A stretch of DNA of 64,000 bases from Herminiimonas sp. CN (GTDB taxonomy: Bacteria; Pseudomonadota; Gammaproteobacteria; Burkholderiales; Burkholderiaceae_D), in NCBI RefSeq assembly GCF_000622895.1, contig NZ_AVCC01000004.1, positions 1 to 64,000 of the forward strand, in the 5' to 3' direction. The translations under genes and the position numbers were made by a program. Positions 19,544-30,936 of this stretch are shown piece by piece (position 1 is the stretch's first letter; every line of letters starts with the position of its first letter). Below the pieces are notes generated by a model. The model saw only the letters and a program-made list of their open reading frames with translations. It ran no database searches and was not told the origin of the DNA.

Positions 19544-19981
19544 CTATTTAGTGCGGTACGGACAATCGGTCTTGATGCAATTGCCGTACAGCGCCAGCGC
19601 ATGCTCGGAGATGTGAAAACCGCGATCGGCCGCGATTTTTTTCTGGCGCTTCTCGATTTCTTCATCGTAGAACTCTTCCACCCGGCCGCAGTCGAGGCAG
19701 ACCAGGTGATCGTGATGCGCGCCCTCATTGAGTTCGAAGATCGCCTTGCCCGTCTCGAAATAGTTGCGGTTGAGCAAACCGGCCTGCTCGAATTGCGTCA
19801 GTACCCGATACACGGTAGCCAGACCGACATCCATATTTTCAGCCAGTAATATCTTGTACACATCTTCGGCCGTCAGGTGGCGCACCGCGCTGTTCTGGAA
19901 AATATCGAGAATCTTCAGGCGCGGTAAGGTGGCCTTCAGGCCGCTGGCTTTTAAGTCGTTGGGGTTATGGATCATGTTCAT
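19544..19981 (-). CDS. fur: Ferric uptake regulator Fur
   Basis: Fe2+-dependent repressor of iron acquisition genes. 145 residues: winged helix ([49 protein letters not shown]), then the metal/dimer domain with [16 protein letters not shown] and the C-terminal CIKTDCPY. The start at 19981 (MNMIHNPND) gives the family length; the long upstream open frame is antisense to bamE. The fur/bamE divergent pair is conserved in many proteobacteria, with a 217-bp shared promoter region. Confidence 0.95.
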   Translation of the reverse strand: MNMIHNPNDLKASGLKATLPRLKILDIFQNSAVRHLTAEDVYKILLAENMDVGLATVYRVLTQFEQAGLLNRNYFETGKAIFELNEGAHHDHLVCLDCGRVEEFYDEEIEKRQKKIAADRGFHISEHALALYGNCIKTDCPYRTK

Positions 19982-20198
19982 GGGCGAAATCATAGCGCGG
20001 ACTGGCAATGCATGCATCCACATATCCGCTGCGCTTATTGCCCGCTTCTTGCCCGTTGCGGGAAATTTTTCTTTCTTGATCGCAAAGGCACAAGCAGGCG
20101 AAACGGACAAAGTGTACGGCTGATTTGGAAATGGAATAAGATTCGGGCAGTTCTGTTTTATCATAGTGCGCTTTAGCGCCATTGAATCGAGATACCTT

Positions 20199-20756
20199 AT
20201 GCGATTGCTGCACTCCCCCTCTTCCCGTGCCGTCCTGCTGATTGCCGGCCTGTGCCTGGCTCTGGCCGGATGCGCCACCAAGAACCCGCTGATGGACGAT
20301 GCGCCCCTGGCCAAGACCACGGCCGCAACTCCGGTCAAAGCCGCTTCTGCGGCAGCGCCCGATGCCGCCACCGGGACCCAGACCAGCGGCCCGACCGGCA
20401 TCCGCCGTGTACTGGGTGTTTTTTCCCCTTACAAGATCGACATTCAGCAGGGTAATTTCGTATCGAGGGAAATGATATCCCAGCTCAGGGAAGGCATGAC
20501 GCGCGATCAGGTCCGCTTCGTGCTCGGCACACCGATGCTCAGCGATATTTTCCACGCCGACCGCTGGCATTACCCGTTTCAGATTCAGAAAGGCAACGGC
20601 GAAATCACCGCCAGCCGCGTCGCCGTGTACTTCAAGGATGATCTGCTGGAACGCTTTGAGGGCGGCGACTTGCCGACCGAACAGGACTACATCTCGCGCA
20701 TAGCCGGCGGCGCGCCGGACGACACAACAGCCCCGGCAGCCGCTGCCATCAAATAA
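20199..20756 (+). CDS. bamE: Outer membrane assembly lipoprotein BamE (OmlA/SmpA)
   Basis: Lipoprotein of the BAM complex that inserts beta-barrel proteins into the outer membrane. 185 residues: signal peptide with lipobox LAGC (Cys about residue 25), an Ala/Pro-rich linker (about 30-70), then the SmpA/OmlA domain (about 75-165, [61 protein letters not shown]). Divergent from fur; dapB follows 15 bp downstream. Confidence 0.93.
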   Translation: MRLLHSPSSRAVLLIAGLCLALAGCATKNPLMDDAPLAKTTAATPVKAASAAAPDAATGTQTSGPTGIRRVLGVFSPYKIDIQQGNFVSREMISQLREGMTRDQVRFVLGTPMLSDIFHADRWHYPFQIQKGNGEITASRVAVYFKDDLLERFEGGDLPTEQDYISRIAGGAPDDTTAPAAAAIK

Positions 20757-20771
20757 TTATCGATAAACCGC

Positions 20772-21578
20772 ATGAATCCAATGAAAATCGCCGTCGCCGG
20801 CGCATCCGGCCGCATGGGCCGGATGCTGATCGAAGCCATCCATAACGCCGACGACGCCATTCTGGCGGGCGCGCTCGACATCGCGCAGGCGCCCTCGATC
20901 GGCACCGATGCCGGCGCCTTTCTGGGCGCTGCCCAAGGCGTGCTGATCGAATCCGATCTGGCCAGCGGCCTGGCCGGGGCCGAATACCTGATCGACTTCA
21001 CCCGCCCGGAAGGCACCCTCAAGCATCTCGAATATTGCGCCGCGCACGGCATCAAGATGATCATCGGCACCACCGGCTTCGATGAGGCCGGCAAGGCAGC
21101 GATTGCTGCAGCCGCAAAAAAAACCGCGATCATGTGCGCTCCCAACATGAGCATCGGCGTCAATGTGACGCTGAAGCTGCTCGAAATGGCGGCCAAAAGC
21201 TTTGCCGAAGGCTATGACATCGAAATCATCGAAGCGCATCACCGCCACAAGGTCGATGCACCGTCCGGCACCGCGCTGAAAATGGGCGAAGTCATTGCCG
21301 ACGCGCTCGGGCGCAACCTGGATGAATGCGCGGTGTATGCGCGCGAAGGCATCACCGGCCCGCGCGATCCATCCTCGATCGGCTTTGCCACCATTCGCGG
21401 CGGCGACATCGTCGGCGACCATACGGTGCTGTTTGCCGGCATCGGCGAGCGCATCGAAATCAGCCACAAATCGTCCAGCCGCGTGACGTATGCGCACGGA
21501 TCGTTGCGGGCCGCGCGCTTTCTGGCCGACAAGCCGAACGGCCTGTACGACATGCAGGACGTGCTCGGCCTGCGCTAG
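20772..21578 (+). CDS. dapB: 4-hydroxy-tetrahydrodipicolinate reductase
   Basis: NAD(P)H-dependent reduction in lysine and meso-diaminopimelate synthesis. The 268 residues have the nucleotide-binding [16 protein letters not shown], the IIGTTGF segment, the catalytic [20 protein letters not shown], and the C-terminal [18 protein letters not shown]. The start at ATG 20772 was taken; an ATG three codons later gives the classic [10 protein letters not shown]. Probably cotranscribed with bamE. Confidence 0.96.
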   Translation: MNPMKIAVAGASGRMGRMLIEAIHNADDAILAGALDIAQAPSIGTDAGAFLGAAQGVLIESDLASGLAGAEYLIDFTRPEGTLKHLEYCAAHGIKMIIGTTGFDEAGKAAIAAAAKKTAIMCAPNMSIGVNVTLKLLEMAAKSFAEGYDIEIIEAHHRHKVDAPSGTALKMGEVIADALGRNLDECAVYAREGITGPRDPSSIGFATIRGGDIVGDHTVLFAGIGERIEISHKSSSRVTYAHGSLRAARFLADKPNGLYDMQDVLGLR

Positions 21579-21620
21579 GCCGGACGTATATTCGCAGGCC
21601 GGTGCGGCCGCTGACTCCAG

Positions 21621-22304
21621 ATGACTGCTCGCCGGAATCCACAGCGCAGCGCGGCGGTCGCGCTGCTGGGCGCCAGCGCCCTGCATCTGGCGCTGATCGC
21701 CTCGGCGGCAGTCTGGCTGGCGCCGTTGTTCCAATCCCACCGGCCTGATCCGGTGCTGATCGTCGCGCTGCATAGCGCGACCGTCAGCACGCCGGCGGCA
21801 CCGCCGCATGCCGGCAGCCACGCGCTGCCACCGCCGGTCCGGCCGCAAAAACCGCAGCCCCGGCGGCTTGCCCCCGCTCGCAAGCCGGCTGCGCCGGCAT
21901 CGAACCTGCCGCCCGCAACGCCGCCAAGCACGCCGGCTGCCGCGCCGCAGCAGCCGGTCGCGCAGCCCGACCCCGCCGTCCCGAGCCGCGCGCCGGAGGC
22001 AACGGCGGCTACCGCAAAAACCGGCGTTGCCATCCCTGCCGCCTATGCAGCCCACAATCGCAAGCCGGAATACCCGCTGATGTCGCGCCGCTTCAACGAG
22101 CAAGGCACCGCCGTGCTGCAGGTACTGGTCACGGCCGACGGCAGCGCCGGCGATGTGCAAATCGTTACATCCAGCGGCCATGCGCTGCTCGATCAATCCG
22201 CACTGACGGCAGTGCGCAACTGGCGCTTCGTTGCCGCTACCCAGGATGGAAAGGCGGTTTCCGAGTGGTATCAGATTTCCATTCCGTATACACTGCAGGA
22301 TTAA
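21621..22304 (+). CDS. tonB: Energy transducer TonB
   Basis: Couples the proton motive force to TonB-dependent outer-membrane receptors. 227 residues: a cytoplasmic stub, one transmembrane anchor (about 12-36), a Pro/Ala-rich periplasmic spacer (about 48-130, with PPVRPQKPQPRR and APAPQQP-like runs) and the C-terminal TonB fold (about 140-227, YPLMSRRFNEQGTAVLQVLV, NWRFVAATQDG). exbB and exbD follow in the same direction. No clear Fur box was found in the 42-bp gap upstream. Confidence 0.9.
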   Translation: MTARRNPQRSAAVALLGASALHLALIASAAVWLAPLFQSHRPDPVLIVALHSATVSTPAAPPHAGSHALPPPVRPQKPQPRRLAPARKPAAPASNLPPATPPSTPAAAPQQPVAQPDPAVPSRAPEATAATAKTGVAIPAAYAAHNRKPEYPLMSRRFNEQGTAVLQVLVTADGSAGDVQIVTSSGHALLDQSALTAVRNWRFVAATQDGKAVSEWYQISIPYTLQD

Positions 22305-22334
22305 CCTTTCCTGATCCAATCACCCTACTCCGCC

Positions 22335-23021
22335 ATGAATCAAACCCTCGGACTTGCCCACTACTGGTCGCAAGGCGACGCCGTCAGCCATGCGGCCGCC
22401 TACGCATTGCTGCTGATGTCGATTAGCAGCTGGTATTTCATCCTGTCCAAGGCGTGGAGCGCATGGCGCATCCGCAAGGCGGCCGTGGCGCTGGAAGGCT
22501 TCTGGAAAGCGCCGACGCTGCCCGACGCCATCAACGTGGTGCGCCAGCAGGACACGGAAAACATCTTCATTCCGCTGGTCACCCAAAGCGCCGAGGCCGC
22601 CAATCTGCACCAGCAGGCCGATACCGCCGCCTCGCTCAATACCGCCACCGACCCGGGCGAACTGATCACCCGCACCTTGCGCCAGGAAATCAACCGGGTT
22701 TCCTCGCGGCTGGAAAACGGCCTGACCCTGCTGGCCTCGGTCGGCTCCACCGCCCCTTTCATCGGCCTGTTCGGCACCGTGTGGGGGATTTACCATGCGC
22801 TGATCGCGGTATCGGCGGCCGGCACCATCCAGATCGACAAGATTGCCGGGCCGGTCGGCGAAGCGCTGATCATGACCGCGCTCGGGCTGGTGGTGGCGAT
22901 TCCGGCGGTGCTGGCATATAACGCATTCACCCGCGTCAACCGGCTCACGCTGGCCGAACTCGACGCGTTTGCCCATGACCTGCACGCCTACCTGACCACC
23001 GGCGCCCGCGTCGGCAAATAA
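22335..23021 (+). CDS. exbB: Biopolymer transport protein ExbB
   Basis: Inner-membrane proton-channel subunit (MotA/TolQ/ExbB family) powering TonB. 228 residues with three membrane segments (about 15-37, 132-155, 172-195). Typical stretches are LLASVGSTAPFIGLFGTVWGIYHAL and GPVGEALIMTALGLVVAIPAVLAYN. Between tonB and exbD, as expected for one complex. Confidence 0.94.
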   Translation: MNQTLGLAHYWSQGDAVSHAAAYALLLMSISSWYFILSKAWSAWRIRKAAVALEGFWKAPTLPDAINVVRQQDTENIFIPLVTQSAEAANLHQQADTAASLNTATDPGELITRTLRQEINRVSSRLENGLTLLASVGSTAPFIGLFGTVWGIYHALIAVSAAGTIQIDKIAGPVGEALIMTALGLVVAIPAVLAYNAFTRVNRLTLAELDAFAHDLHAYLTTGARVGK

Positions 23022-23056
23022 AACGCCATTTGGCACCTCTCACTCTGGAGCACACC

Positions 23057-23488
23057 ATGTCTTTCGGCGGATTCAACGACAACCGGCACCAGGCCCCGAT
23101 GGCAGAAATCAATGTCACGCCGATGGTGGACGTGATGCTGGTGCTGCTGGTGATTTTCATCCTCTCGGCGCCGCTGTTTACCCATGCGATCAAGCTCGAC
23201 CTGCCGAGCGCGCAGTCGGCGGCGGCGCCCGAAAAACCGGAAACGATTTCGCTGTCGATCGATGCCGGCGGCGCCATTTTCTGGAACAACGACGCCATCG
23301 CGCAGGATGCGCTGCCGGCCAAGTTTGCCGCTGCAGCACAAAAGCAGCCGCAGCCAGAGCTGCAGCTGCGCGCCGACAAGGAAACCCGCTACGAAGTCAT
23401 CGCCCAGGTCATGGCGGCAGCGCAAGGCAACGGCCTGTCCAAGCTCGGCTTCGTCACCGATACCAAGGCGGCAGCATCGGCGAAATAA
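23057..23488 (+). CDS. exbD: Biopolymer transport protein ExbD
   Basis: Partner of ExbB in the TonB motor. 143 residues: a cytoplasmic N terminus, one membrane helix (about 22-42, MVDVMLVLLVIFILSAPLF) carrying the conserved proton-handling Asp, and a periplasmic domain. MAEINVTPMVDVMLVLLVIF is the family signature. The start ATG 23057 has GGAG about 8 bases upstream. Repeat copy D follows the stop. Confidence 0.94.
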   Translation: MSFGGFNDNRHQAPMAEINVTPMVDVMLVLLVIFILSAPLFTHAIKLDLPSAQSAAAPEKPETISLSIDAGGAIFWNNDAIAQDALPAKFAAAAQKQPQPELQLRADKETRYEVIAQVMAAAQGNGLSKLGFVTDTKAAASAK

Positions 23489-23489
23489 C

Positions 23490-23560
23490 ATACTGGATAA
23501 TGTATTTTTAAAGCACGCAATGAAATTGCGTGATAAACGCAAGATTTGTTGACATACTCC
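23490..23560 (+). repeat. Dispersed ~70-bp intergenic element, copy D
   Basis: ATAC (23490-23493), eight bases, GTATTTTTAAA (from 23502), a strong central hairpin (CACGCAAT / ATTGCGTG around 23513-23531), and the right end CATACTCC (23553-23560). It lies directly between exbD and the barstar-like gene. Confidence 0.65.
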
Positions 23561-23592
23561 ATTAAATACTATCGGCAGAAGGAGATGACGCG

Positions 23593-23919
23593 ATGCCCAC
23601 AGTCCGCCTGAACGGCGAAGCCATCACCAGTTGGGATGCTTTCCACGACGAAAGCCAGCGCCTGTTCGGCTTTCCCGAATTTTACGGCCGCAACATGAAC
23701 GCCTGGGTCGATTGCCTGAGCTACCTGCGCGACGATGACGGCATGTCGACCTTCCGCCTGAAACCGGACGAAGTGCTGCGCATCGAAGTGCAGCAGGCCG
23801 AGCACATGCGCGCGCAGGCGCCTGAGATTCTCGACGATCTGGCGTTCTGCATCGAAGCGATCAACGACCGCTACGCCGATTACGGCGAAAAACCGGCGCT
23901 GGAACTGATCCTGCTCTGA
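23593..23919 (+). CDS. Barstar-family protein
   Basis: Small soluble protein of 108 residues resembling barstar (PF01337), the inhibitor of barnase-type ribonucleases: VRLNGEAITSWDAFHDE, then FGFPEFYGRNMNAWVDCLSYL, the helix that occupies the RNase active site in barstar, with many acidic residues. No barnase-like gene is adjacent, so it may act on an unlinked or incoming nuclease, or have another role. AAGGAG precedes the start by 8 bases. Alone between exbD and leuS. Confidence 0.75.
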   Translation: MPTVRLNGEAITSWDAFHDESQRLFGFPEFYGRNMNAWVDCLSYLRDDDGMSTFRLKPDEVLRIEVQQAEHMRAQAPEILDDLAFCIEAINDRYADYGEKPALELILL

Positions 23920-23955
23920 GCGCCGACGCTATTGCGCGGGATTGAACCGGTATAA

Positions 23956-26631
<2,676 letters not shown>

Positions 26632-26667
26632 GCTATTGCATAACTTCAACACCAACCGGAATTGCTC

Positions 26668-27180
26668 ATGACGTCAGGCCGTCCTGCATTACTGAAGTAC
26701 ATTCTCGGCCTGCTGCTGGCCGCATTGCTGTCCGCCTGCGGCTTCCATTTGCGCGGCGCGGCCGACATGGCATTGCCTTTCAAGACGATATATCTCGGCT
26801 TTGCCGACACCTCGACCTTGGGTAACTCGCTCAAGCGCAATATCCGCGGTGCCGGCAGCACCGTCATCGTGACCGATGCCAGGGATGCGGAGGGCATCCT
26901 GGACGTGCTGTCGGAAACGCGCGAAAAATCCGTGCTGTCGCTCAACAACCAGGGTCGGGTACGCGAATACACGCTGGCTTACGCCTTCAGGTTCCGCGTC
27001 AGGGACGGCAAGAATAATGAGCTGCTGGCGCCGACCGAGATCCGGCTGACGCGCGACATGAACTACGACGACACGCAAACGCTGGCCAAGGAAGGCGAAG
27101 AGGCGATGCTGTACCGCGACATGCAGAACGATCTGGTGCAGCAAATCCTGCGCCGCATGTCCGCCATCCGCCCGCAGTAG
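26668..27180 (+). CDS. lptE: LPS-assembly lipoprotein LptE
   Basis: Outer-membrane lipoprotein that plugs LptD and helps place lipopolysaccharide on the cell surface. 170 residues: signal peptide with lipobox LSAC, directly followed by the family hallmark CGFHLRG. The later REYTLAYAFRFRVRD, ITRDMNYDDTQ-like TRDMNYDDTQTLAKEGEEAMLYRDM are typical. ATG at 26668 was preferred to TTG six bases upstream. The gene is nearly contiguous with holA. Confidence 0.93.
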   Translation: MTSGRPALLKYILGLLLAALLSACGFHLRGAADMALPFKTIYLGFADTSTLGNSLKRNIRGAGSTVIVTDARDAEGILDVLSETREKSVLSLNNQGRVREYTLAYAFRFRVRDGKNNELLAPTEIRLTRDMNYDDTQTLAKEGEEAMLYRDMQNDLVQQILRRMSAIRPQ

Positions 27181-27189
27181 GGGGCGCCG

Positions 27190-28230
27190 ATGCAGCTGCG
27201 ATCCGATGCACTGGATGCCCATTTGGCCAAACCGCTGGCGCCGCTGTACGTAATCAGCAGCGACGAGCACTTGCTAGCGCTGGAAGCGGCAGACAAGATC
27301 CGCAAGACGGCGCGCGCCCAGGGCTTCTCGGAACGCGAAGTGCTGACGGTGGAACGCAGCTTCAAGTGGGGCGAACTGCTGGCCGCCAGCCAGTCGCAAT
27401 CGCTGTTCGGCGACCGGAAACTGATCGAGTTGCGGATTCCGACCGGCAAGCCGGGCAAGGACGGCGGCCAAGCGCTGCAGCAGTATGCTGCTGCCATGGG
27501 CGGGCAGGCCGGCGGCAAGGGCAGCGATAGCGTCACCCTCATCACGCTGCCGAAGCTCGACTGGGCCACCCAAAAAGCGGCCTGGGTCAGCGCCCTGCAG
27601 CAAGCCGCCGTGTATCTCGACATCCCCTTGGTCGAGCGCGCGCAACTGCCGGCCTGGATCGGCGTCCGGCTGGCGGCGCAACAGCAGAGCGCCGAGCGCC
27701 ACAGCGTGGACTTCATCGCCGACCGGGTGGAAGGCAATCTGCTGGCCGCCCACCAGGAAATCCAGAAACTCGGCCTGCTGCATCCGCCGGGCAAACTGAG
27801 TTTCGAGCAAATCCAGGATGCGGTATTGAATGTGGCGCGCTATGACGTGTTCAAGCTCAACGAAGCGATGCTGGGCGGCGACGTGACGCGCCTGGTGCGC
27901 ATGGTGGAAGGCCTGAAAGGCGAAGGCGAGGCGCTGCCGCTGGTATTGTGGGCCGTCAGCGAAGAAATCCGCACGCTGCTCAAGCTGCAGTCGGGCATCG
28001 AACAAGGCCGTGCACTGGGCCAGCTGCTCAAGGAATACCGGATCTGGGGCCCGCGCGAAAAACTGATGCAACCGGCGCTGCGCCGGCTGTCGCTGAAAAC
28101 GCTGCAGGCCGCTCTGCAGGAAGCGGCGCAAGTCGATAAGATGATCAAGGGCTTGCGCGCCCCGGCCTTTTGCGGCGACGCCTGGGATGCGCTGCTGCAA
28201 CTGGGCTTGAAAGTGGCGCGCGGCCATTAA
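27190..28230 (+). CDS. holA: DNA polymerase III subunit delta
   Basis: Clamp-loader subunit that opens the beta sliding clamp. The 346 residues have the family start [29 protein letters not shown], followed by [14 protein letters not shown] and a C-terminal collar-like helical region ending [15 protein letters not shown] glycine-rich insertion ([10 protein letters not shown]) lies near residue 105. It starts nine bases after lptE. Confidence 0.93.
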   Translation: MQLRSDALDAHLAKPLAPLYVISSDEHLLALEAADKIRKTARAQGFSEREVLTVERSFKWGELLAASQSQSLFGDRKLIELRIPTGKPGKDGGQALQQYAAAMGGQAGGKGSDSVTLITLPKLDWATQKAAWVSALQQAAVYLDIPLVERAQLPAWIGVRLAAQQQSAERHSVDFIADRVEGNLLAAHQEIQKLGLLHPPGKLSFEQIQDAVLNVARYDVFKLNEAMLGGDVTRLVRMVEGLKGEGEALPLVLWAVSEEIRTLLKLQSGIEQGRALGQLLKEYRIWGPREKLMQPALRRLSLKTLQAALQEAAQVDKMIKGLRAPAFCGDAWDALLQLGLKVARGH

Positions 28231-28274
28231 CGACAAAACGCATCGAAACAACACCCGCATCAAAAGAAGAAACC

Positions 28275-29540
28275 ATGGACATCAAACACTACATGCACGA
28301 CCTCGGCCAGAAGGCCCGGAGCGCTTCCCGCGCGATGGCGAAAGCCGACACTGCCGCCAAGAATCAGGTGCTGCTGACGATCGCCGGCGCGATCCGGCGC
28401 GATGCGGCGTTGCTGCGCGTCGCCAACGAACAGGATATGGCGGCGGCGCGCACCAGCGGCCTGACCGATGCGATGCTCGACCGCCTGAGCTTGTCTGACA
28501 AGGCGATTGCGACCATGGCCGCAGGGCTGGAGCAGATCGCCGCGCTGTCCGACCCGATCGGCGAAATCTCGAACCTGAAATACCGCCCGAGCGGAATCCA
28601 GGTCGGCCAGATGCGGGTGCCGCTGGGCGTGATCGGCATCATTTACGAGGCGCGCCCGAACGTCACGGTGGACGCGGCCGGCCTGTGCATCAAGAGCGGC
28701 AATGCGACCATCCTGCGCGGCGGCTCGGAAGCGATCCACTGCAACCAGGCGCTGGCAAAAATCGTCCAGGAAGGGCTGGCCGCCGCCGGGCTGCCGCAGG
28801 ACGCGGTGCAGATCGTCGAAACCACCGACCGCGCCGCAGTGGGCGAACTGATCACCATGCCGGAATATGTGGACGTGATCGTGCCGCGCGGCGGCAAGGG
28901 CCTGATCGAGCGCCTGATGCGCGAATCCCGGGTGCCGATGATCAAGCATCTGGACGGCATCTGCCACGTCTACATCGACGACCGTGCCGATCTGGCCAAG
29001 GCGGCAGCGGTTGCCTTCAACGCCAAATGCCACCGCTACGGCACCTGCAACACGATGGAAACCCTGCTGGTGGCGCGCAGCGTCGCCGCCGAAGCGCTAC
29101 CGCAACTGGCCGCGCTGTTCGCCGGCAAGCAGGTCGAATTGCGCGCCGATGCCGAAGCGCAGATCATTCTGGCCGGCTACCCGCACCTGGCCGCCGCCAC
29201 CGAGGAAGACTGGCAGACCGAATACCTGGCGCCGATCCTGGCGGTGAAAATCGTCGGCGACATCGAGCAGGCGATCGACCACATCAACACCTACTCCTCC
29301 AGGCATACCGACGCCATCATTACCGAAGACTATTCGCGCGCGCTGCGCTTTCTGCGCGAAGTCGATTCGGCTTCGGTGATGGTGAATGCCTCGACCCGCT
29401 TCGCCGACGGCTTCGAATACGGGCTGGGAGCCGAAATCGGCATCTCGAACGACAAGCTGCACGCGCGCGGCCCGGTCGGGCTGGAAGGCCTGACCTCGCT
29501 GAAATACATCGTGCTCGGGCATGGGGAAATTCGTGAATAA
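28275..29540 (+). CDS. proA: Glutamate-5-semialdehyde dehydrogenase (gamma-glutamyl phosphate reductase)
   Basis: NADPH-dependent second step of proline synthesis. The 421 residues show [36 protein letters not shown] split over the cofactor site, [14 protein letters not shown], the catalytic-cysteine region [15 protein letters not shown], and the C-terminal [33 protein letters not shown]. The start is ATG 28275; the longer frame upstream overlaps holA. Its last codons are the first bases of the tandem repeat that follows. Confidence 0.96.
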   Translation: MDIKHYMHDLGQKARSASRAMAKADTAAKNQVLLTIAGAIRRDAALLRVANEQDMAAARTSGLTDAMLDRLSLSDKAIATMAAGLEQIAALSDPIGEISNLKYRPSGIQVGQMRVPLGVIGIIYEARPNVTVDAAGLCIKSGNATILRGGSEAIHCNQALAKIVQEGLAAAGLPQDAVQIVETTDRAAVGELITMPEYVDVIVPRGGKGLIERLMRESRVPMIKHLDGICHVYIDDRADLAKAAAVAFNAKCHRYGTCNTMETLLVARSVAAEALPQLAALFAGKQVELRADAEAQIILAGYPHLAAATEEDWQTEYLAPILAVKIVGDIEQAIDHINTYSSRHTDAIITEDYSRALRFLREVDSASVMVNASTRFADGFEYGLGAEIGISNDKLHARGPVGLEGLTSLKYIVLGHGEIRE

Positions 29541-29749
29541 GTGCCATGCAGACGGAGTGCCACCTTGCGAGGCGGCACCGTTACGCAGGCGCGGAACATG
29601 TTCCGCGAAATCCCTGCTCCACCATGGGGAAATTCGTGAATAAATTTGCCATGCAGACGGAGTGTTGCCTTGCAAGGCAACACCGTTGCGCAGGCGCGGG
29701 GCAATGCCCCGCGAAACCCCCGCTCCACCACGGCGAAGTGCGCCAATAA
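29521..29749 (+). repeat. Tandem ~104-bp repeat with two covarying palindromes per unit
   Basis: Two full units (29521-29623 and 29624-29726) and a decayed third start (about 29727-29749). Each contains a 22-bp palindrome (29557-29578; 29662-29683) and a second of 16-17 bp (29591-29606; 29696-29712), offset by 105 bp. Arms differ between units but pairing is kept by compensatory changes. The first unit covers the last 20 bases of proA, including its stop; unit 2 repeats that proA end. No ORF here is credible. Confidence 0.8.
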
Positions 29750-29772
29750 AATAGCTATCAGAAAGAAACCGC

Positions 29773-30195
29773 ATGCTCTGGATCAAATCGCTGCACATCG
29801 TCTTCGTCGCCTCCTGGTTCGCCGGCCTGTTCTATCTGCCGCGCATCTTCGTCAACCTGGCGATGGAAAGCGAGCCGGTTGCGACCACCCGCCTGCTCAT
29901 GATGGCGCGCAAGCTGTACCGTTTCATGACCGTTCTGGCCATTCCGGCAGTGGCTTTCGGCCTGTGGCTGTGGCTCGGTTACGGCATCGGCAAGGGCCCT
30001 GGCAATGGCTGGCTGCATGCCAAGCTGGTCGTGGTGCTGCTGATGCTGGGCTACCACCATGCGTGCGGCCTGATGCTGAAGAAGTTCGAGCTGGGGCGCA
30101 ACACGCGCAGCCACACCTGGTTCCGCTGGTTCAATGAAATCCCGGTGCTCGCCTTGCTGGCGGCGGTCGTGCTGGTCGTTGTGAAACCGTTTTAA
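29773..30195 (+). CDS. HemJ/CopD-family membrane protein (possible protoporphyrinogen oxidase)
   Basis: 140 residues with four predicted membrane segments (about 5-24, 50-75, 82-100, 118-138). LWIKSLHIVFVASWFAGLFYLPRIFV, with its N-terminal His, and HAKLVVVLLMLGYHH match the UPF0093/HemJ family (PF03653), whose members oxidise protoporphyrinogen IX, the step before ferrochelatase. hemH at 13.6 kb supplies the next enzyme. The family is also annotated as CopD-like, so HemJ is likely but not certain. Confidence 0.75.
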   Translation: MLWIKSLHIVFVASWFAGLFYLPRIFVNLAMESEPVATTRLLMMARKLYRFMTVLAIPAVAFGLWLWLGYGIGKGPGNGWLHAKLVVVLLMLGYHHACGLMLKKFELGRNTRSHTWFRWFNEIPVLALLAAVVLVVVKPF

Positions 30196-30213
30196 GCTTG
30201 AGTCGAACCCGTC

Positions 30214-30825
30214 ATGACAAAAACCTGTGAATACTATTTCGCGCCGCAATCGCCGTGGGCTTATCTGGGCCATGCGCGGCTGGCGGCGCTGGCAGAACGG
30301 CACGGCGCGCACATCGAGGTCAAGCCGTGCGATCTCGGCAAGGTGTTTTCCCTCTCCGGCGGGCTGCCGCTGGCAAAGCGGGCGCCGCAGCGGCAGGCTT
30401 ACCGGCTGCTCGAGTTGCAGCGCTGGAGCGATTATCTGCAACTGCCGCTGAATCTGCAGCCGCAGTTCTTTCCGGTGTCCGGCGATGCGGCCGCCAGACT
30501 GATCGTCGCCACCCAACTGGCGCACGGCAATGCGGCGGCAATGGCGTTGACCGGCGCGGTCATGCGCGCACTGTGGGCGGAAGAAAAAAACATCGCCGAT
30601 GCCGACACGCTGGCGGCACTGGCCAATGACTGCAAGGGTTGCGAGTTGGACGGCAGGATGCTGCTGAAAACCGCCGAAACCGGCGCGGTGCAGAGCCAGT
30701 ATGACCGTTACACCGACGACGCGCTGGCCGCCAATGTCTTCGGCTCGCCCTGGTATGTGGTCGACGGCGAAGGCTTCTGGGGCCAGGACCGGCTGGATTT
30801 CGTCGAGCGGGCATTATTGAAATAG
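30214..30825 (+). CDS. 2-hydroxychromene-2-carboxylate isomerase family protein (DsbA fold)
   Basis: Thioredoxin-fold protein of 203 residues (PF01323). EYYFAPQSPWAYLGHARLAALAERHG, with the Ser-Pro active-site dipeptide in place of a CxxC, and NVFGSPWYVVDGEGFWGQDRLDFVERAL match the glutathione-dependent HCCA isomerase/kappa-GST-like group. No naphthalene pathway is nearby, so the substrate is unknown. It lies 18 bp after the HemJ-like gene. Confidence 0.8.
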   Translation: MTKTCEYYFAPQSPWAYLGHARLAALAERHGAHIEVKPCDLGKVFSLSGGLPLAKRAPQRQAYRLLELQRWSDYLQLPLNLQPQFFPVSGDAAARLIVATQLAHGNAAAMALTGAVMRALWAEEKNIADADTLAALANDCKGCELDGRMLLKTAETGAVQSQYDRYTDDALAANVFGSPWYVVDGEGFWGQDRLDFVERALLK

Positions 30826-30866
30826 GCAACGCACGCCGCAACTTCCTATCATCACTGCATCACAAC

Positions 30867-30895
30867 GCAGCGCCAGCCATCGGGGTTGGCGCTGC
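30867..30895 (+). terminator. Strong stem-loop, probable terminator after the isomerase gene
   Basis: GCAGCGCCAGCC (30867-30878) pairs with GGTTGGCGCTGC (30884-30895) over 12 positions (one G-T) with a five-base loop. Only an AT-rich tail (AATAATTTT, 30901-30909) follows, so termination efficiency is uncertain. It separates the isomerase gene from the methyltransferase gene. Confidence 0.5.
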
Positions 30896-30936
30896 GCCCG
30901 AATAATTTTGCAACATAACGGATAAAGGGTTCCCCC

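Noticed and set aside
21579-21620. Fur box upstream of tonB
   Set aside because: Expected for a TonB system, but no match to the 19-bp Fur consensus in this short gap.
29546-29749. Small frames on both strands of the tandem repeat after proA
   Set aside because: Repeat-derived and inconsistent between units; the constrained feature is pairing, not coding.
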